64,000 bases of DNA from Ilex aquifolium. Lineage: Eukaryota; Streptophyta; Magnoliopsida; Aquifoliales; Aquifoliaceae. The notes under the pieces are model-generated. The model saw only the letters and a list, made by a program, of their open reading frames with translations, was not told where the DNA came from and did no database searches. Both the position numbers and the translations under genes were made by a program. Shown here piece after piece: positions 12,101-22,919 of this stretch (position 1 is its first letter; each line of letters begins with the position of its first letter). The DNA is taken from positions 16,452,064 through 16,516,063 of the forward strand of contig OX637397.1 of assembly GCA_951799425.1 (NCBI GenBank), written 5' to 3'.

Positions 12101-13372
12101 ATGTCCCAGCTTCTCACAATTCGCATCGATAAAATGCTTTCTTCCTCACCATCCATATTAAACTTAGAAACTTACATCTTTAGAGTGGATGAGCTACTAC
12201 ACAAAGAAAACAAAAAGGCCTATGAACCAGAATTACTTGCAATTGGTCCTTATTACTATCACAACTACCAACTAAAAATGATGGAAAGGCACAAAAGACG
12301 CTATCTACAAGAGTTTCTTGAACGAAAAAATGAGTCAAGTGCGGATAAATATGTCAAAGCCATGGAACGGTTGGAAGCAAAAGCAAGGAATTGTTATGCA
12401 GAATCGGTTAACCTTACTAGGGAAGACTTTGTGGAAATGATGATACTTGATGGGATCTTCGTAGTGGAGTTACTTAGAAAATATACGTCTCCAGAATTGA
12501 AAGGCACGGATATTCTACAATCAGATAGAATTCAGAGTATTTTAATTCGAGATTTATTATTATATGAAAATCAGCTACCTTTGTTTGTTCTTATCGGCCT
12601 ATTGGACGTGGCCGCCGAACCAAACTTTTCAGTGGAAAGTGCTTTAAAAAAGCTCCTCAACGAGCGAAGGGATTTTCAACTAGGATACAGTGAAAATCCA
12701 ATTCCGGAAGAAGGTTCTCGTCATCTTCTAGGTATTATGCGGTCTGCCATGCGTCCTTCATTTCCGGATGAATTGGGTCCCCCGGTGTCCTATCCGGGAA
12801 CAAGATGTGCCACAGAGCTTCAAGAGGCCGGGATTAAATTCGATGGGGACATAGTTTGTGCCTCGTATATGGACGTACAGTTCCAAAATGGGATTATGAA
12901 AATCCCATGCCTTTTCATTGGTGATGATACAGAGAGATTGTTTAGAAATCTGATGGCATACGAGCACTATAATCGTGCAAATGAAAGGGCTTATGTGACT
13001 AATTATTTGAAATTTCTAAGTGGTCTCATCAAGTCCCCAAAGGATGTCAAAATACTTCGCCAATGTCACAACATTTTTTCTATGACGATGGACGATGACG
13101 CGATATTTAGCATGTTTAACAAATTGGTCGATTATGTTATCTTGCCTTTTGATGGATTTTACTATTTGAACTTGTGGATTCAAGTTGACAAGCACTGCAG
13201 ACGACATCGGACTAGATGGATGGCTAAATGGAGGCATAATAGAGGCATGTGGATGGCCAAATTAATGCAGGATTACTTCAACAGCCCTTGGTCTGTCATT
13301 TCATTAATTGGTGTTATTGTGTTGCTTATCCTCACAGTCATACAGACTGTATGTTCTATCTTACAAGTCTAA
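12101..13372 (+). CDS. DUF247 (UPF0481-like) membrane-anchored protein
   Basis: A complete 423-residue product, the usual length for plant DUF247 proteins. Family signatures appear in order: AIGPYYY and MMERHKRRYL near the N-terminus, then MILDGIFVVELLRKY, RDLLLYENQLPLFVL, CATELQEAGIKF, IPCLFIGDDTERLFRNL, DDDAIFSMFNKL, and a C-terminal PWSVISL followed by a hydrophobic segment at about residues 398-420, a likely membrane anchor. The biochemical function of DUF247 is unknown; in grasses some members are self-incompatibility determinants, but nothing here shows that role. The ATG at 12101 opens the single long exon; an upstream 12-nt exon at 10631 may add ten residues. A near-repeat WMAKW/WMAKL around 13215-13265 just before the anchor is unusual. 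No stops or frameshifts, so the gene is probably functional. Confidence 0.93.
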   Translation: MSQLLTIRIDKMLSSSPSILNLETYIFRVDELLHKENKKAYEPELLAIGPYYYHNYQLKMMERHKRRYLQEFLERKNESSADKYVKAMERLEAKARNCYAESVNLTREDFVEMMILDGIFVVELLRKYTSPELKGTDILQSDRIQSILIRDLLLYENQLPLFVLIGLLDVAAEPNFSVESALKKLLNERRDFQLGYSENPIPEEGSRHLLGIMRSAMRPSFPDELGPPVSYPGTRCATELQEAGIKFDGDIVCASYMDVQFQNGIMKIPCLFIGDDTERLFRNLMAYEHYNRANERAYVTNYLKFLSGLIKSPKDVKILRQCHNIFSMTMDDDAIFSMFNKLVDYVILPFDGFYYLNLWIQVDKHCRRHRTRWMAKWRHNRGMWMAKLMQDYFNSPWSVISLIGVIVLLILTVIQTVCSILQV

Positions 13373-13763
13373 TTCCAAGTTGATTTACTTGTCATCTTAG
13401 TCAAAAATACTACGTGGAAATAAATTGTATTGATTTCAATTGTTCAAGTAGAATTTCTCTAATTGAAATAAAATTTTCAAGCCACTAGCTGGGGTAGACT
13501 TCCCCACTAGGTTTCTTTCAAGTTACAAACTACTGAGAAATTGTATTAGTTTTTATTGGTCAAATGGAAGCTATTTTATACACAGTCTGTACTATAAGTA
13601 AATAAAATACTATTTGTATTGAATTTGCAGACTTAACTTGGAGACACAATTTATTATAGTTGTTGGATGGAAACTTAACACCATTTGATATTTAGACTAA
13701 CAATAGATCTAATGGTTATAATGACTTATGTCTTTATATTAAGTCCCAACAGCATTTTCTATA
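13373..13763. other. 3' flank of the DUF247 gene
   Basis: AT-rich flank. AATAAA-like signals lie near 13419 (GGAAATAAATTG) and 13465 (GAAATAAAATTTT) and could serve polyadenylation. No other gene is seen before the MITE that begins at 13764. Confidence 0.4.
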
Positions 13764-14005
13764 GGGATATTTGGAGGCCGATTCCCCTCTATGGGCTTAT
13801 TTGGTGATAAGTCCATCAAGGAAACTTATTTAATATTAAGTTCATTTTGATATTCGTTGTCTAAAATTCCTCCAGTAGTTATGTTTAATTAAAATAAATT
13901 TGAAAACTAATAACTCCTAAATTTTAGGAGTTTGACTAACATTAAGATTTTCTCTGTCTCTCATATCTATCTTATGGATATAGAATATGACTATTTATTT
14001 ATCTC

Positions 14006-14053
<48 letters not shown>

Positions 14054-14933
14054 AAAAAAAAAAATAGTACCATTTAATCACAAAAAAAATAGTAATATTC
14101 AAAAAAAAAATAGTAACATTGAATATTACTATTTGAAAAAATAACAGTAGTAACATGCTCAAGAAAACATTAATATGCTCAACAAAAACAATAACATGAA
14201 TAGTAGCATGTTCAACAAAAACAGAAAACCCAAAACTCCAAGTTCTCTCTCTCACACTCTCTCTTTGTCTCTCTCTCTGTCTATATATATATATATATAT
14301 TTACACACACATAATAAAAACTTGGACTTAGCCAGAAAAAAAACATTCACTATACTTCTAAACTTTGGGTTCTAACATCTTCATGACTGGTCTTCAGTAA
14401 TACTTCTTTTTCACTGATTTCTATTACCCTAAACGACAAGTAGTCAATGGAGACAGAAATCATTAGCAAGTTCTTTCTCTCCAACGTCAAAATCAAAACC
14501 TAGACGACAATTCGGAGAAGCCCATGAATGAAAATAAGGTTAGAAAAGCTTCTACCTCCTTGCCAACAAGTTTGATTGTTATTCACAACCTAAAGCGAGG
14601 TGTGTATCATGAGGGCGTCCATCAAGGAAACAAGCGAGCTACAGAGAGAGAGAGAGAGAGAGAGATGATAGTGATGTCAAATTTAAATTTGAATTTTAAA
14701 TTTTATGGGAAAAATGTTCTATTAAGTTTGAATCAAGGGATAACTGTTTAGAAAATTGATTTAATGCTGAAGATTACTTTTAAATTATTACAAGGGTATT
14801 TTAGAGTTTAAAAAAAAATAGTGGACTTAACTACTTGTTAGTAAGATTAAATATGGACTTACCTTCAAATAAGTTTTCTTGGCAGATTAAACTTATTATA
14901 AGTCTCTTAAGGAGGACTCAGCCCAATTTTCAC
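13764..14933. mobile_element. Mutator-type MITE, copy A
   Basis: The ends are imperfect inverted repeats of about 65 bases: the left starts GGGATATTTGGAGG and the reverse complement of the right starts GTGAAAATTGG. The flanks are TTTTCTATA (13755-13763) and TTTTCTATT (14934-14942), a 9-bp target duplication with one change, which is the Mutator signature. The interior has no transposase. It holds a (TA)n run at about 14010-14048, A-rich patches with AACATGCTCAA-type units, (CT)n near 14245-14280 and (GA)n near 14645. A second copy of the family lies at 51576-52992. Confidence 0.8.
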
Positions 14934-15011
14934 TTTTCTATTAGTGAAAAATACAAATTTTTGGTCCTTCCACTACATGAGCCAATCCTGTGCGGCCGGG
15001 TCCATCACCAC

Positions 15012-16290
15012 TAGGGATGTCAGTGGACCGAAGCGGGGGTGGGGGGTGTAGTCTCCATCCCTGTACCCGTTTAAAAAAACTCCGTCCATCCCCGGTCCAC
15101 CCCAGTTAACGGGTATAGTTTTCATCCCCATCCCTGTCCGCGGGTAAATTTCTAATCCCCGCCCTCGTCCCCGCTTCCTCTGTACCCCGCGCAAGCCCAA
15201 GCCCAAGCCTAAGCCCAGGCCCAAGCTCAAACCAACATAATCCAAAATTCTAAATAAATCTAACATTTTAAATAATCCAACAACATTCTAAATAATCTAA
15301 CACAACATAATGTAGCATAACATATTCCAACATAACACAAACAACAAATGTCCAAAATACTACTTGAATATTTGTAATAGAGAAACTTTTCTGTCATATA
15401 ACTTCACACCTGTAATTTAATAAAGAAAATAAATCATAAAAAACTATAATAATTGCATAAAAAATATTTTGTATTTACTAATAAAATTGATTGGTTGAAA
15501 TTGAAAAATTACCAACTCAATCATCTCTTAACACCATCGGTGGTGGTAGAATCTACTTCTTCAACATCATTTTCTTATATATCATTAAAAGAAAAAAAAA
15601 ATTAGATTCTTCCAAAGAGAAATTTTCAACTAAAATGATATACCTCATCATCAATATCAAGATCCTCCAATAATGTGTAGCTCTTCAGGCTCGTCAAAGT
15701 AGATGAACCTAACAAAAAAATAAAAAATAATGCATTAGTCATACTTTACACCCCCCAAAAAAATTATGATGCACATACATATAATATTTCATTACCTCGT
15801 TCTTCAGCCTATAACCAACTTTGAGAGCACATTAAAGCCTCTATTGTAGTTGAAAGAAGTCTATTGCGATGTGGACTGATCACCCTCCCACTTGTGCTAA
15901 AAGCAGATTCCGAGGCAACAATAGAAACAAGAATAGCAAAAAGATCTTTAGCAATAATTTGAAACAGGGGATACTTGGGACCACTTGTCTTCCAAAAAGA
16001 TAGTATATCAAAATCTGAAGTTCTTGGCATCATACCATCTTCTCAATAACGGTCCAACTCAGGCCTCCCACGTGCTTTTGTTATATCTCTTGTTTGTATA
16101 AACTAATCAAAATTAGAGAGATCATCAATTAATGGGCATTTGGAATCAATATCTGATTGAAGAGGGGGAGGAGAAGGCTGCGGTTCATAATCACTTCCTT
16201 GCCTCGCTTCATATTCGCCTACCAATTCCAAGCAAACAGACAGAGTGCTGAGCGTAGCTGCGTAGGAGAGGAGAGAGACGTTCACTTGTT
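15012..16290 (-). mobile_element. Decayed hAT transposon
   Basis: The low-coordinate end starts TAGGGATGTCAGTGG and is followed by GC-rich repeats of the GGGGCGGGTACC type, common at hAT ends. An AAGCCC hexamer array lies at about 15193-15225. The transposase C-terminus is on the minus strand at 15809-16090. A matching right terminal repeat was not found, so the far border is approximate. Confidence 0.6.
15809..16090 (-). pseudogene. hAT transposase C-terminal dimerisation domain (fragment)
   Basis: The minus-strand frame carries the conserved end of RICESLEEPER-type hAT transposases: ARGRPELDRY, then FDILSFWK, YPLFQIIAKDLFAI, and the hallmark VASESAFSTSGRVISPHRN ending in ALMCSQSWL. This domain mediates dimerisation of the transposase. 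An in-frame stop follows ELDRY and another lies further upstream, and the BED zinc finger and catalytic core are not found, so it is a broken remnant. Confidence 0.85.
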
Positions 16291-16780
16291 CTATAGTGGA
16301 GGGCCTGGACTGGACTGAGTGGAGGTGGAGGCGGACTGACTTAGGCTGATATTGGAAGGAGTAAGTTAGGGTTGAACATATATATTATGTACATTATTAA
16401 AAATGTGATTTTAATATCATAGATGATGCTTTATTGGTGGGCTCTTTGATTATGTACATCAAGAAGAAAATTATTACAAAATTTTGCACAGAAATAAATA
16501 ATTTTTGGGACATAATATGAAATCAAGCATTATTTGAATAAGTGATTGAGTTGAATGTACTATGACATGAATATTGTGTCTTTTTTTTTGTTCCATGTCT
16601 TAGTAAGACAAAATAATATTAGATATATTTTCTATATTAGATATATTTTCTTCTAATATTTTAGTTTTGATTATTAACATATTTCTTATGTTTGTGTTTA
16701 AAAATTAGTGAATTTTGTTTATTAATATTTGGGCGTACCTTAAAGTGAAATGTTGGCTGCGCCATTAAGGGACAAGTGAA
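16291..16780. other. AT-rich spacer
   Basis: Nothing recognisable apart from a short direct repeat (TTAGATATATTTTCT, twice near 16619-16651). The Helitron-like element starts at its right edge. Confidence 0.4.
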
Positions 16781-17280
16781 TCTATATAATAAAGTAGAGC
16801 GAAGTTTGAATCTAAAAGACAAAGAGAGGTCCAGATCGTTTTGAGACAAAACATAAACACATCCAACGAACAATGTAATCCCAACATAAAAGATGGTTCA
16901 GATCATCGCAAAAATTTTGATCTAACGGTCTACCGTGAATACTGAAAATTTTTTTCCCGCCTAACAACATTTCCTTTTTTAAGACTTCTATCTCTTTTTT
17001 AACTCTATTTCCCTATCTCATCTATAATAATAAGATAGACTTCTATCTCTTTTTTGAATTCATTTTCACTTCAAAATTTAATCTAATTTTAATTTATTTG
17101 GAAAAGCACAAGAACGATTCAGATTAAATCTATTTTTAATTCAAAGGTCCAAATTTGATCTCAATTCTTCCAACCTAATCCAACAGCTCAAAATGCATCC
17201 CATACAAATGCCAAATCCCGCCCAAACCTTATTCACTCCTACACGTTACACGGTACCCAACCCAGACTCCCACTCAGTCA

Positions 17281-17505
17281 CTCACCTCTCTCTCTCTCTA
17301 TCTATCTATCTATCTCTATCTCTCTCTCTCTCCATGCGATCTGTCTTCTACTTCTCACCCCTCTACCATGACTCAACCCACCACCGATCAGCAAGCATCT
17401 CAGGTACTTCCCTCCCTCCTTCTCTGTCTCTCTGTCTTCATCTCTCTCCAGTTGCACTTTCTCTGTCTCACCTCTCTTTCACACACACACACACACACAC
17501 AAAGG
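17281..17505. repeat. Cluster of microsatellites
   Basis: Runs of (CT)n, (TATC)n and, near 17481-17500, (CA)n. They make the overlapping long open frame (17193-17756) low in complexity (Ser/Leu and Thr/His strings), so it is not called as a gene. Confidence 0.8.
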
Positions 17506-18059
17506 CACTTGAACACACCGACACCCATCGCACATACACATACATATTGCACATCACACCCATCACACACACTCAGATATTGCACATCACCCATCGCACA
17601 TACACATACAGATTACTCTCTCTGCTCAATCGTGGTTTGATTTGGAAGCCGTTTCAGGTCCCAATCTCTCTGCTCAATCGCACGCACACAAAATCATTAT
17701 CTCCATCAGAGGCTCACACTCAACACAGAGGTTTTAGTTATTTCTGTGTTGTTTAGTATTATACTGAACAACACATTGCGTTCTGTTCAACACAGCACAA
17801 CACACACACGACGTTTAACTCACTTTTTTTTTTTTATGTTCACCCTTTGATTTGCTCCTATTTTGCTCTTGATAGATCATCTTTAATGCCTTTTTTGTTC
17901 GGTTGTATTAGTGTTTTCTGTTTATAGAATAAACATATTGCGTTCTGTTCAATTTTCCATTCTGGGAATAAACATATTGCTCTAATGATTTTTGGGGTTT
18001 TGTTCTTCTATTCCCCAATTTCATGTATCCTGTTTTCTCTAATTATTGGTTCTTTGATC

Positions 18060-18391
18060 AGGTTTATTAGGCTAGAGTTCACTGTGAAAGGGCCTGAGTT
18101 TACTGTATCTGAAGGAGATTGGGGCTTTCTCCTTGATTCTCCATATCTTCTAGCGGTAAGAATTCTCATTTCGACTTTGCTCAATCACGTTGAATATCTG
18201 AATCTAATTCCAATTCTCTGATCTTTTTTCGACTTTATCATTTTTAGATTTCGGACTGAATTGTTTCTCTCTTTATTTCACGCACTGAATTTATTTCACT
18301 TTCAGGAAGTTTCCGACGAGTTCCTCCAGCGGCTGTTGCGGCTGTTCTCCATCGATACTTTTCTCTTCTCTTCTCAGTCCTCGGTGCACGG
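18060..18391 (+). pseudogene. Two exon-like fragments, probably captured by the Helitron
   Basis: An open stretch ending SEGDWGFLLDSPYLLA stops at 18153 with a good donor (GCG|GTAAGA). A good acceptor (TTTCAG) precedes a second open stretch starting EVSDEFLQRLLRLFSID (from 18306), which ends at a GTTAGT donor near 18391. The two join in the same frame. A third open stretch lies at about 18982-19163 (ends ALHSVW and a stop) and a short GC-rich one at about 20609-20670. The parent gene was not recognised and no complete gene is present. Earlier, ATGACTCAACCC at 17368 followed by CAG|GTACTT could be a first exon. Confidence 0.4.
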
Positions 18392-21140
18392 TTAGTTTAT
18401 TTCTAATATTCTGAGATTGCCTTTTGTAAAGAATCTCATATTGTGTTTTTTGTTTTTTGTGGCCACTGTTCTATTGATTTAGATTGCATCATCTTTTTGA
18501 GTTTGGGGTTTCAGGCATAAAATGGTGAGGCCTGTCTGTGAATCCTTAAGCAAGAAGCAAACCCTTTAATTCCAGTAACAAGCATAACCCTTGACTTCCA
18601 CTATATAAATTCTGAAGCTGTGGCTTTTCTATTGGCAAAGTAGACCTAAAACCAATACTCCATTCTCTTCCTTCTATTTCCAACTCTTCTATTTTAAAAA
18701 ACTTTTTGATTAATCCTGGAATGAATTTCTATTTTTTGGATATTTGAGGTGATTGGATTACTGTGGTGGTTTTTTTTTTTCCTGGTTTTAAGATCTTTAC
18801 TTTTTCTATCAGAATGTCATTTCCTCTTGAAGAATAATTCTCCATTGAAATCAAGTTTTTTTAAATCCCAATACCAGCATTAAATTCAATATATTACGTT
18901 CATAAAGCTAACAACATGGTAACCAATGAACATGTTGATACCATCAATTTGTTTAAATATCACTTTAAAATACCCTCAGGATTAGGAAGAGCTTCGAGTC
19001 CTTGACGGTGTCTATGGGAACCAATCAGGGAAAATGGGTTACCTTGGATAGCCATTATAATGATGATTATGGTAATGGAGAATCGGAGATGTTACAAGGA
19101 TATGAGAAGGTCAACCTCTCCATTTACTTTGATGACTGTAATATGGCTCTTCACTCGGTGTGGTAACTTTTCTTTGTTTTGTAATTTCTCTGTTGAATAA
19201 ATTCACCAGGAATGTTTTGGCTAAATTTTTGAATATGATATTATGTGATTTTGTATAAATCATTATGAAACTATCAATGGTCATGTGTTGGTTTGGTGTG
19301 GGATGGATTAGGAGCCGTTACTCACTCTATAAGTAGTCATGGATGCATGCGGTTTATATATGGAATGATTAATAATTCTCATAATCTCATCCTATACTCG
19401 GTCACTATACTTTAGTTAATACAAGGAACGTATTAACAAATTGATAATTTTTGGGGTCTATTTTTTGGAAACATGATGTCCTAATTTTTTAAAATAACAA
19501 AGAAAAATTTATTTGATTAAATAGTGGCGATGTTTTTGTTTAGAATAATATAGTGCCTTCAGACACAAACATTTCTTCTAATGGCATAGATTGACTTTTG
19601 CGTAAATCTTTTTGGGCACTATTATGATTTCTAATTAGGCATATAGTTTCAAGCATATCAATTTTATGGATGTTAGAAAACGGCATGAGGAAAAAGGCTC
19701 GGTTTGTTCCCTTTCCTTCTTCATATTCATACCCCCTTTTAATTAAATTTTTCTTTTAAAAATCTATTGGGGGACTACTGCTGTAAAATCTTACTGATTG
19801 AGGGGGTATCAACTGGTTTGCTTTATTTTGGGTTAACTTGGTGTCAGTTCTTCAACTTCTAGCGCAGCCTTAGTATCTTTTTTGGTTCATGTGATTGCAG
19901 AATTAGTGTGTTTAAATTCAATTTAGATTCACCTGTAGCCTTTCAGCAATTAGTGTGTTTAAATTCAATTTTCCTTTGGATCATCTCTTAACTATCAGCC
20001 TTTATATACTGACATAATGTGCAGTTTGCTCATTCTTGGTAGTTGGAAATGTTTTCAGTAGTGACACATTGCTAGCTCTTCATCTCAGACAGAGTCAAAG
20101 TATGGTCCCCTTTGTTATTGGCATTACCAAAGTACTTGAGAATGTTGAATTTATCAGCCAGGAATAATTGACTTGAATTTACTTAAACAATGATATAGTT
20201 AATTACTTACCCAAAAAAAAATGATATAGTTCATATGCTACATATCCAATTTGTTGACTGTTAGACCATTATAGCAGCAAGATGTTGTTATTAGTGTATA
20301 TGTTGTTCTTTTATTTTTTGGTCATTGTGTATGTGTTGTTAAATTCTTGAAATCCTCCTTTACTGCTACCCTTATAGGATAGAAAGTAGAAAGTAGAACC
20401 CAACCTTTACTGCTACCCTAAAAATAATTGTGAGTACAGATATGTACAGTTGTGGAAGATTTTCCAAATCCTTTTTGATTGGGTGCTCAGTCATCCAATA
20501 GTTTTACAACTGACCAGCTTTTTTCTCGCTATTGTTCAATTAGCTTTAATTAGTTTAAATTATTATGCGGTACCTAGGCTTATTGTCCAATTTATGTATT
20601 TTTTCAGTGAACTTCACAACGGGAAGCGAACCATCGACAGTGCAGCTTCAGCGACGACGGTGACCTCCTATGTATTTTGTCCAAACTTTGATATGTTGCT
20701 GTTCATTCATTGAGATAGCGATTGATTTATAAGTAGTTTATGTCATTTTATTTTGTGATTAAAAAATTTTATGGGTTTATTTCAAGTGTGGATGTAATTA
20801 TTTGTGTAGGAAGAATGGTGTTGTGGTAATTGGTACATAGTTGAATTGAAGTTTGCATATGACATAATTTGATTATGATTATGAAATATATAAGTTTTGT
20901 AAACAGGTTGATATATTTGTGGCATCATATTTTTAGAGGATACTTTGCCGAAAAATTAAAGTTTCTTACAAGTATCCACATTTTGATAAAGTATCCAATT
21001 TTTTCAGTTTAATGCATGTTTATATTCATTGTTTGATTATTTCGTGTTTAAGAACTATGTACAGCGTCTTCAGACACGTAATATAGGGTGAGTTTAAGCT
21101 TTCAGTTTAGTACGTGTCCAAGTTCAGTGCTTGATTAACA

Positions 21141-21170
21141 CAGTGCCTTCAGGCACGGGCAATGACTAGT
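21141..21170 (+). other. Helitron 3' terminus with hairpin
   Basis: GTGCC-TTCA-GGCAC forms a 5-bp stem, with GGGCAATGA leading to CTAG at 21166-21169 and the host T at 21170. Related sequences TAGTGCCTTCAGACAC (about 19551) and CAGCGTCTTCAGACAC (about 21063) occur inside the element. Confidence 0.6.
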
Positions 21171-22764
21171 ATTATTATATCTTACATAGGTAGAAAGTCA
21201 AACAGTGTCCAGTGGTTGGGACACGTTACCATACCCTTGAGAAATTAGAGGGTCAATGTGAGACTTTTTGAACGTGAGAGAGAGCAAAGAGGAGTCAAAT
21301 TAAGTACCATTAGCCCGTAAATTAGCTCTTGAAGTGATTATAGCAAATTGTATCTATCTGGGGTAGCTTCTTTCCTAGCCTTTTCAAATCAGTAGATAAG
21401 TTTGACCCGAATTCACATGGCATTTACACTTGTCTTTTTGTTATTGCGGCTTAATTTGCCCGAATACAAATTTGAGAAACAGAGAGATACAAATGACATA
21501 CAGAGTGATTTGCTAAGGGCAGTAACTTTTGAGTTTAAGAGTTGTTAGACATGTATAGTCTTTACTCGAAGGTGCAAATAAACTATTTTCATGACTCAAA
21601 TTTAAAATTACTATTCCTTGATTGTTGAAATTGCTGTGATGGGCCCACGATTTGAGTACTGAGATTTACAATAAAGCGACAAAAATCAAATAAGGCACCC
21701 ACAAATAGACATAAAAAATTTATGTAGTTCTGCAATTGCCTACATCCATGATGACAACAATCGAATATTTTTACTATGGAGTAAAATAACAGTACAAGAA
21801 GGATTGTATTTTGCCTTGCAATTATTCGTTCCAACAAGAGAAAACACACTCTGATCTCATTGCTCTCTCTTGCGTATCACTCAATTTTTAGATGCCTTAC
21901 AACTCTCTACACTCAAAAAACTACTTTTGATTTTCATGCCTACAACCAATGCTTGAGCACCCCTTTATATAGAGGACTTTGGAGAGGAAACGTCCAAACC
22001 ACTGGATCTATGCGTGATTGAGCCACCAGACAAGCCTTAGTCCATTTGCATGCGTATTATCATTCATTTTATTACTCGGATAGAGCTTTTATGCGGCTAT
22101 TGGGAGTCCATTTTGTGCCTTCCATGAGAGTTGCTAGGATTAGTTTTTGTAAACCTATAAAATTCTAGGGCTTTACTTGATTTCAGGTTCATGCCTTGAA
22201 GAATTATCTCTAAGGAAAACGTTATTTGTACTTAATTTAGTGACTCGATTTGGTAACAAGATAAATCATAACCATTGAATTGATAGTGGGTCCCAACTAG
22301 TAGTGAGGTCCACTGTCAATCTAATGACAGATAATGTTAAGTTCACCAAATAAAGTTACTAAAAAAAGTTCATGTAGCATTGTTCTATCTCTAAGGTAAG
22401 GGGATAGTAATAGTCCAGTGCTGCAATTGCATTAATTCTAATTGTGTAATATGAATCAGTTAGGGACTGTTAAAGGTTGTTATGAGATCATGTCATTGAA
22501 TCTAACAAACTCTTATAGCTGTTTGTACACCATTCCACAAACTTATCTCTTCTTCTAGTTTACCTAATTCAGCTGTTCCTAATATGCTAGCAATTTTTGG
22601 TGTTTTGATCCACCAAAGTCAATTGTTCTCCTCATCCAAGCTGAGTCTTTGTAGCTAGTGAAATATCCTTTATCATCGTGGAAAGAAATTGACAATTCCC
22701 CAAACTCAGATAGAGGTTATGGTGGTATTAGGAGTCTATTTTGTGTATTCAATGAATTGGTTAG
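21171..22764. other. Spacer with an LTR-like remnant
   Basis: Between about 21640 and 22040 the minus strand looks like a Copia-type LTR: a TATA box (CTCTATATAAAGGGG, about 21970-21984) is followed by a transcribed leader and by the motif TAGTTCTGCAATTGCCTACA, read on the plus strand, often seen in such LTRs. Borders are unclear. At 22100-22205 and 22727-22764 are copies of the repeat seen at 11255-11375. No gene is recognised. Confidence 0.35.
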
Positions 22765-22901
22765 TGTGAAAGAAGAGAATGGAAAATGAATATCAACTGC
22801 ATATTGCTTTGGTATAATTTTTCATATACATAAGGAGTTGTATTTATACTACAAGAGAATAATAAAGTATCATAGTCTAACCAATGTGGGACAAAGATAA
22901 C
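22765..22901 (-). repeat. Truncated 3' LTR of the Copia element
   Basis: It starts TGTGAAAGAAGAG and aligns with the 29481 LTR over about 135 bases, including TTTATACTACAAGAGAATA. The last 25 bases of the LTR are missing because the pol region joins directly to it, indicating a deletion that also removed the end of pol and the polypurine tract. Confidence 0.7.
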
Positions 22902-22919
22902 GAAGAGTACCCTCCTGTA

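Larger units (their letters stand above)
16781..21169 (+). mobile_element. Probable non-autonomous Helitron
   Basis: The left end is TCTATATAATAAAGTAGAGC preceded by A. The right end is a small hairpin (GTGCCTTCAGGCAC, 21143-21156) followed by GGGCAATGACTAG and then T. A 5' TC, a 3' hairpin about ten bases before CTAG, and insertion between A and T with no duplication are the Helitron rules. No Rep/helicase protein is encoded in its 4.4 kb, so it would need a helper. The interior contains exon-like pieces with splice signals, suggesting captured gene fragments. Confidence 0.6.

Noticed and set aside
17193-17756. 187-residue open frame
   Set aside because: It consists mostly of microsatellite translations (Ser/Leu, His/Thr) and lies in Helitron-internal sequence.
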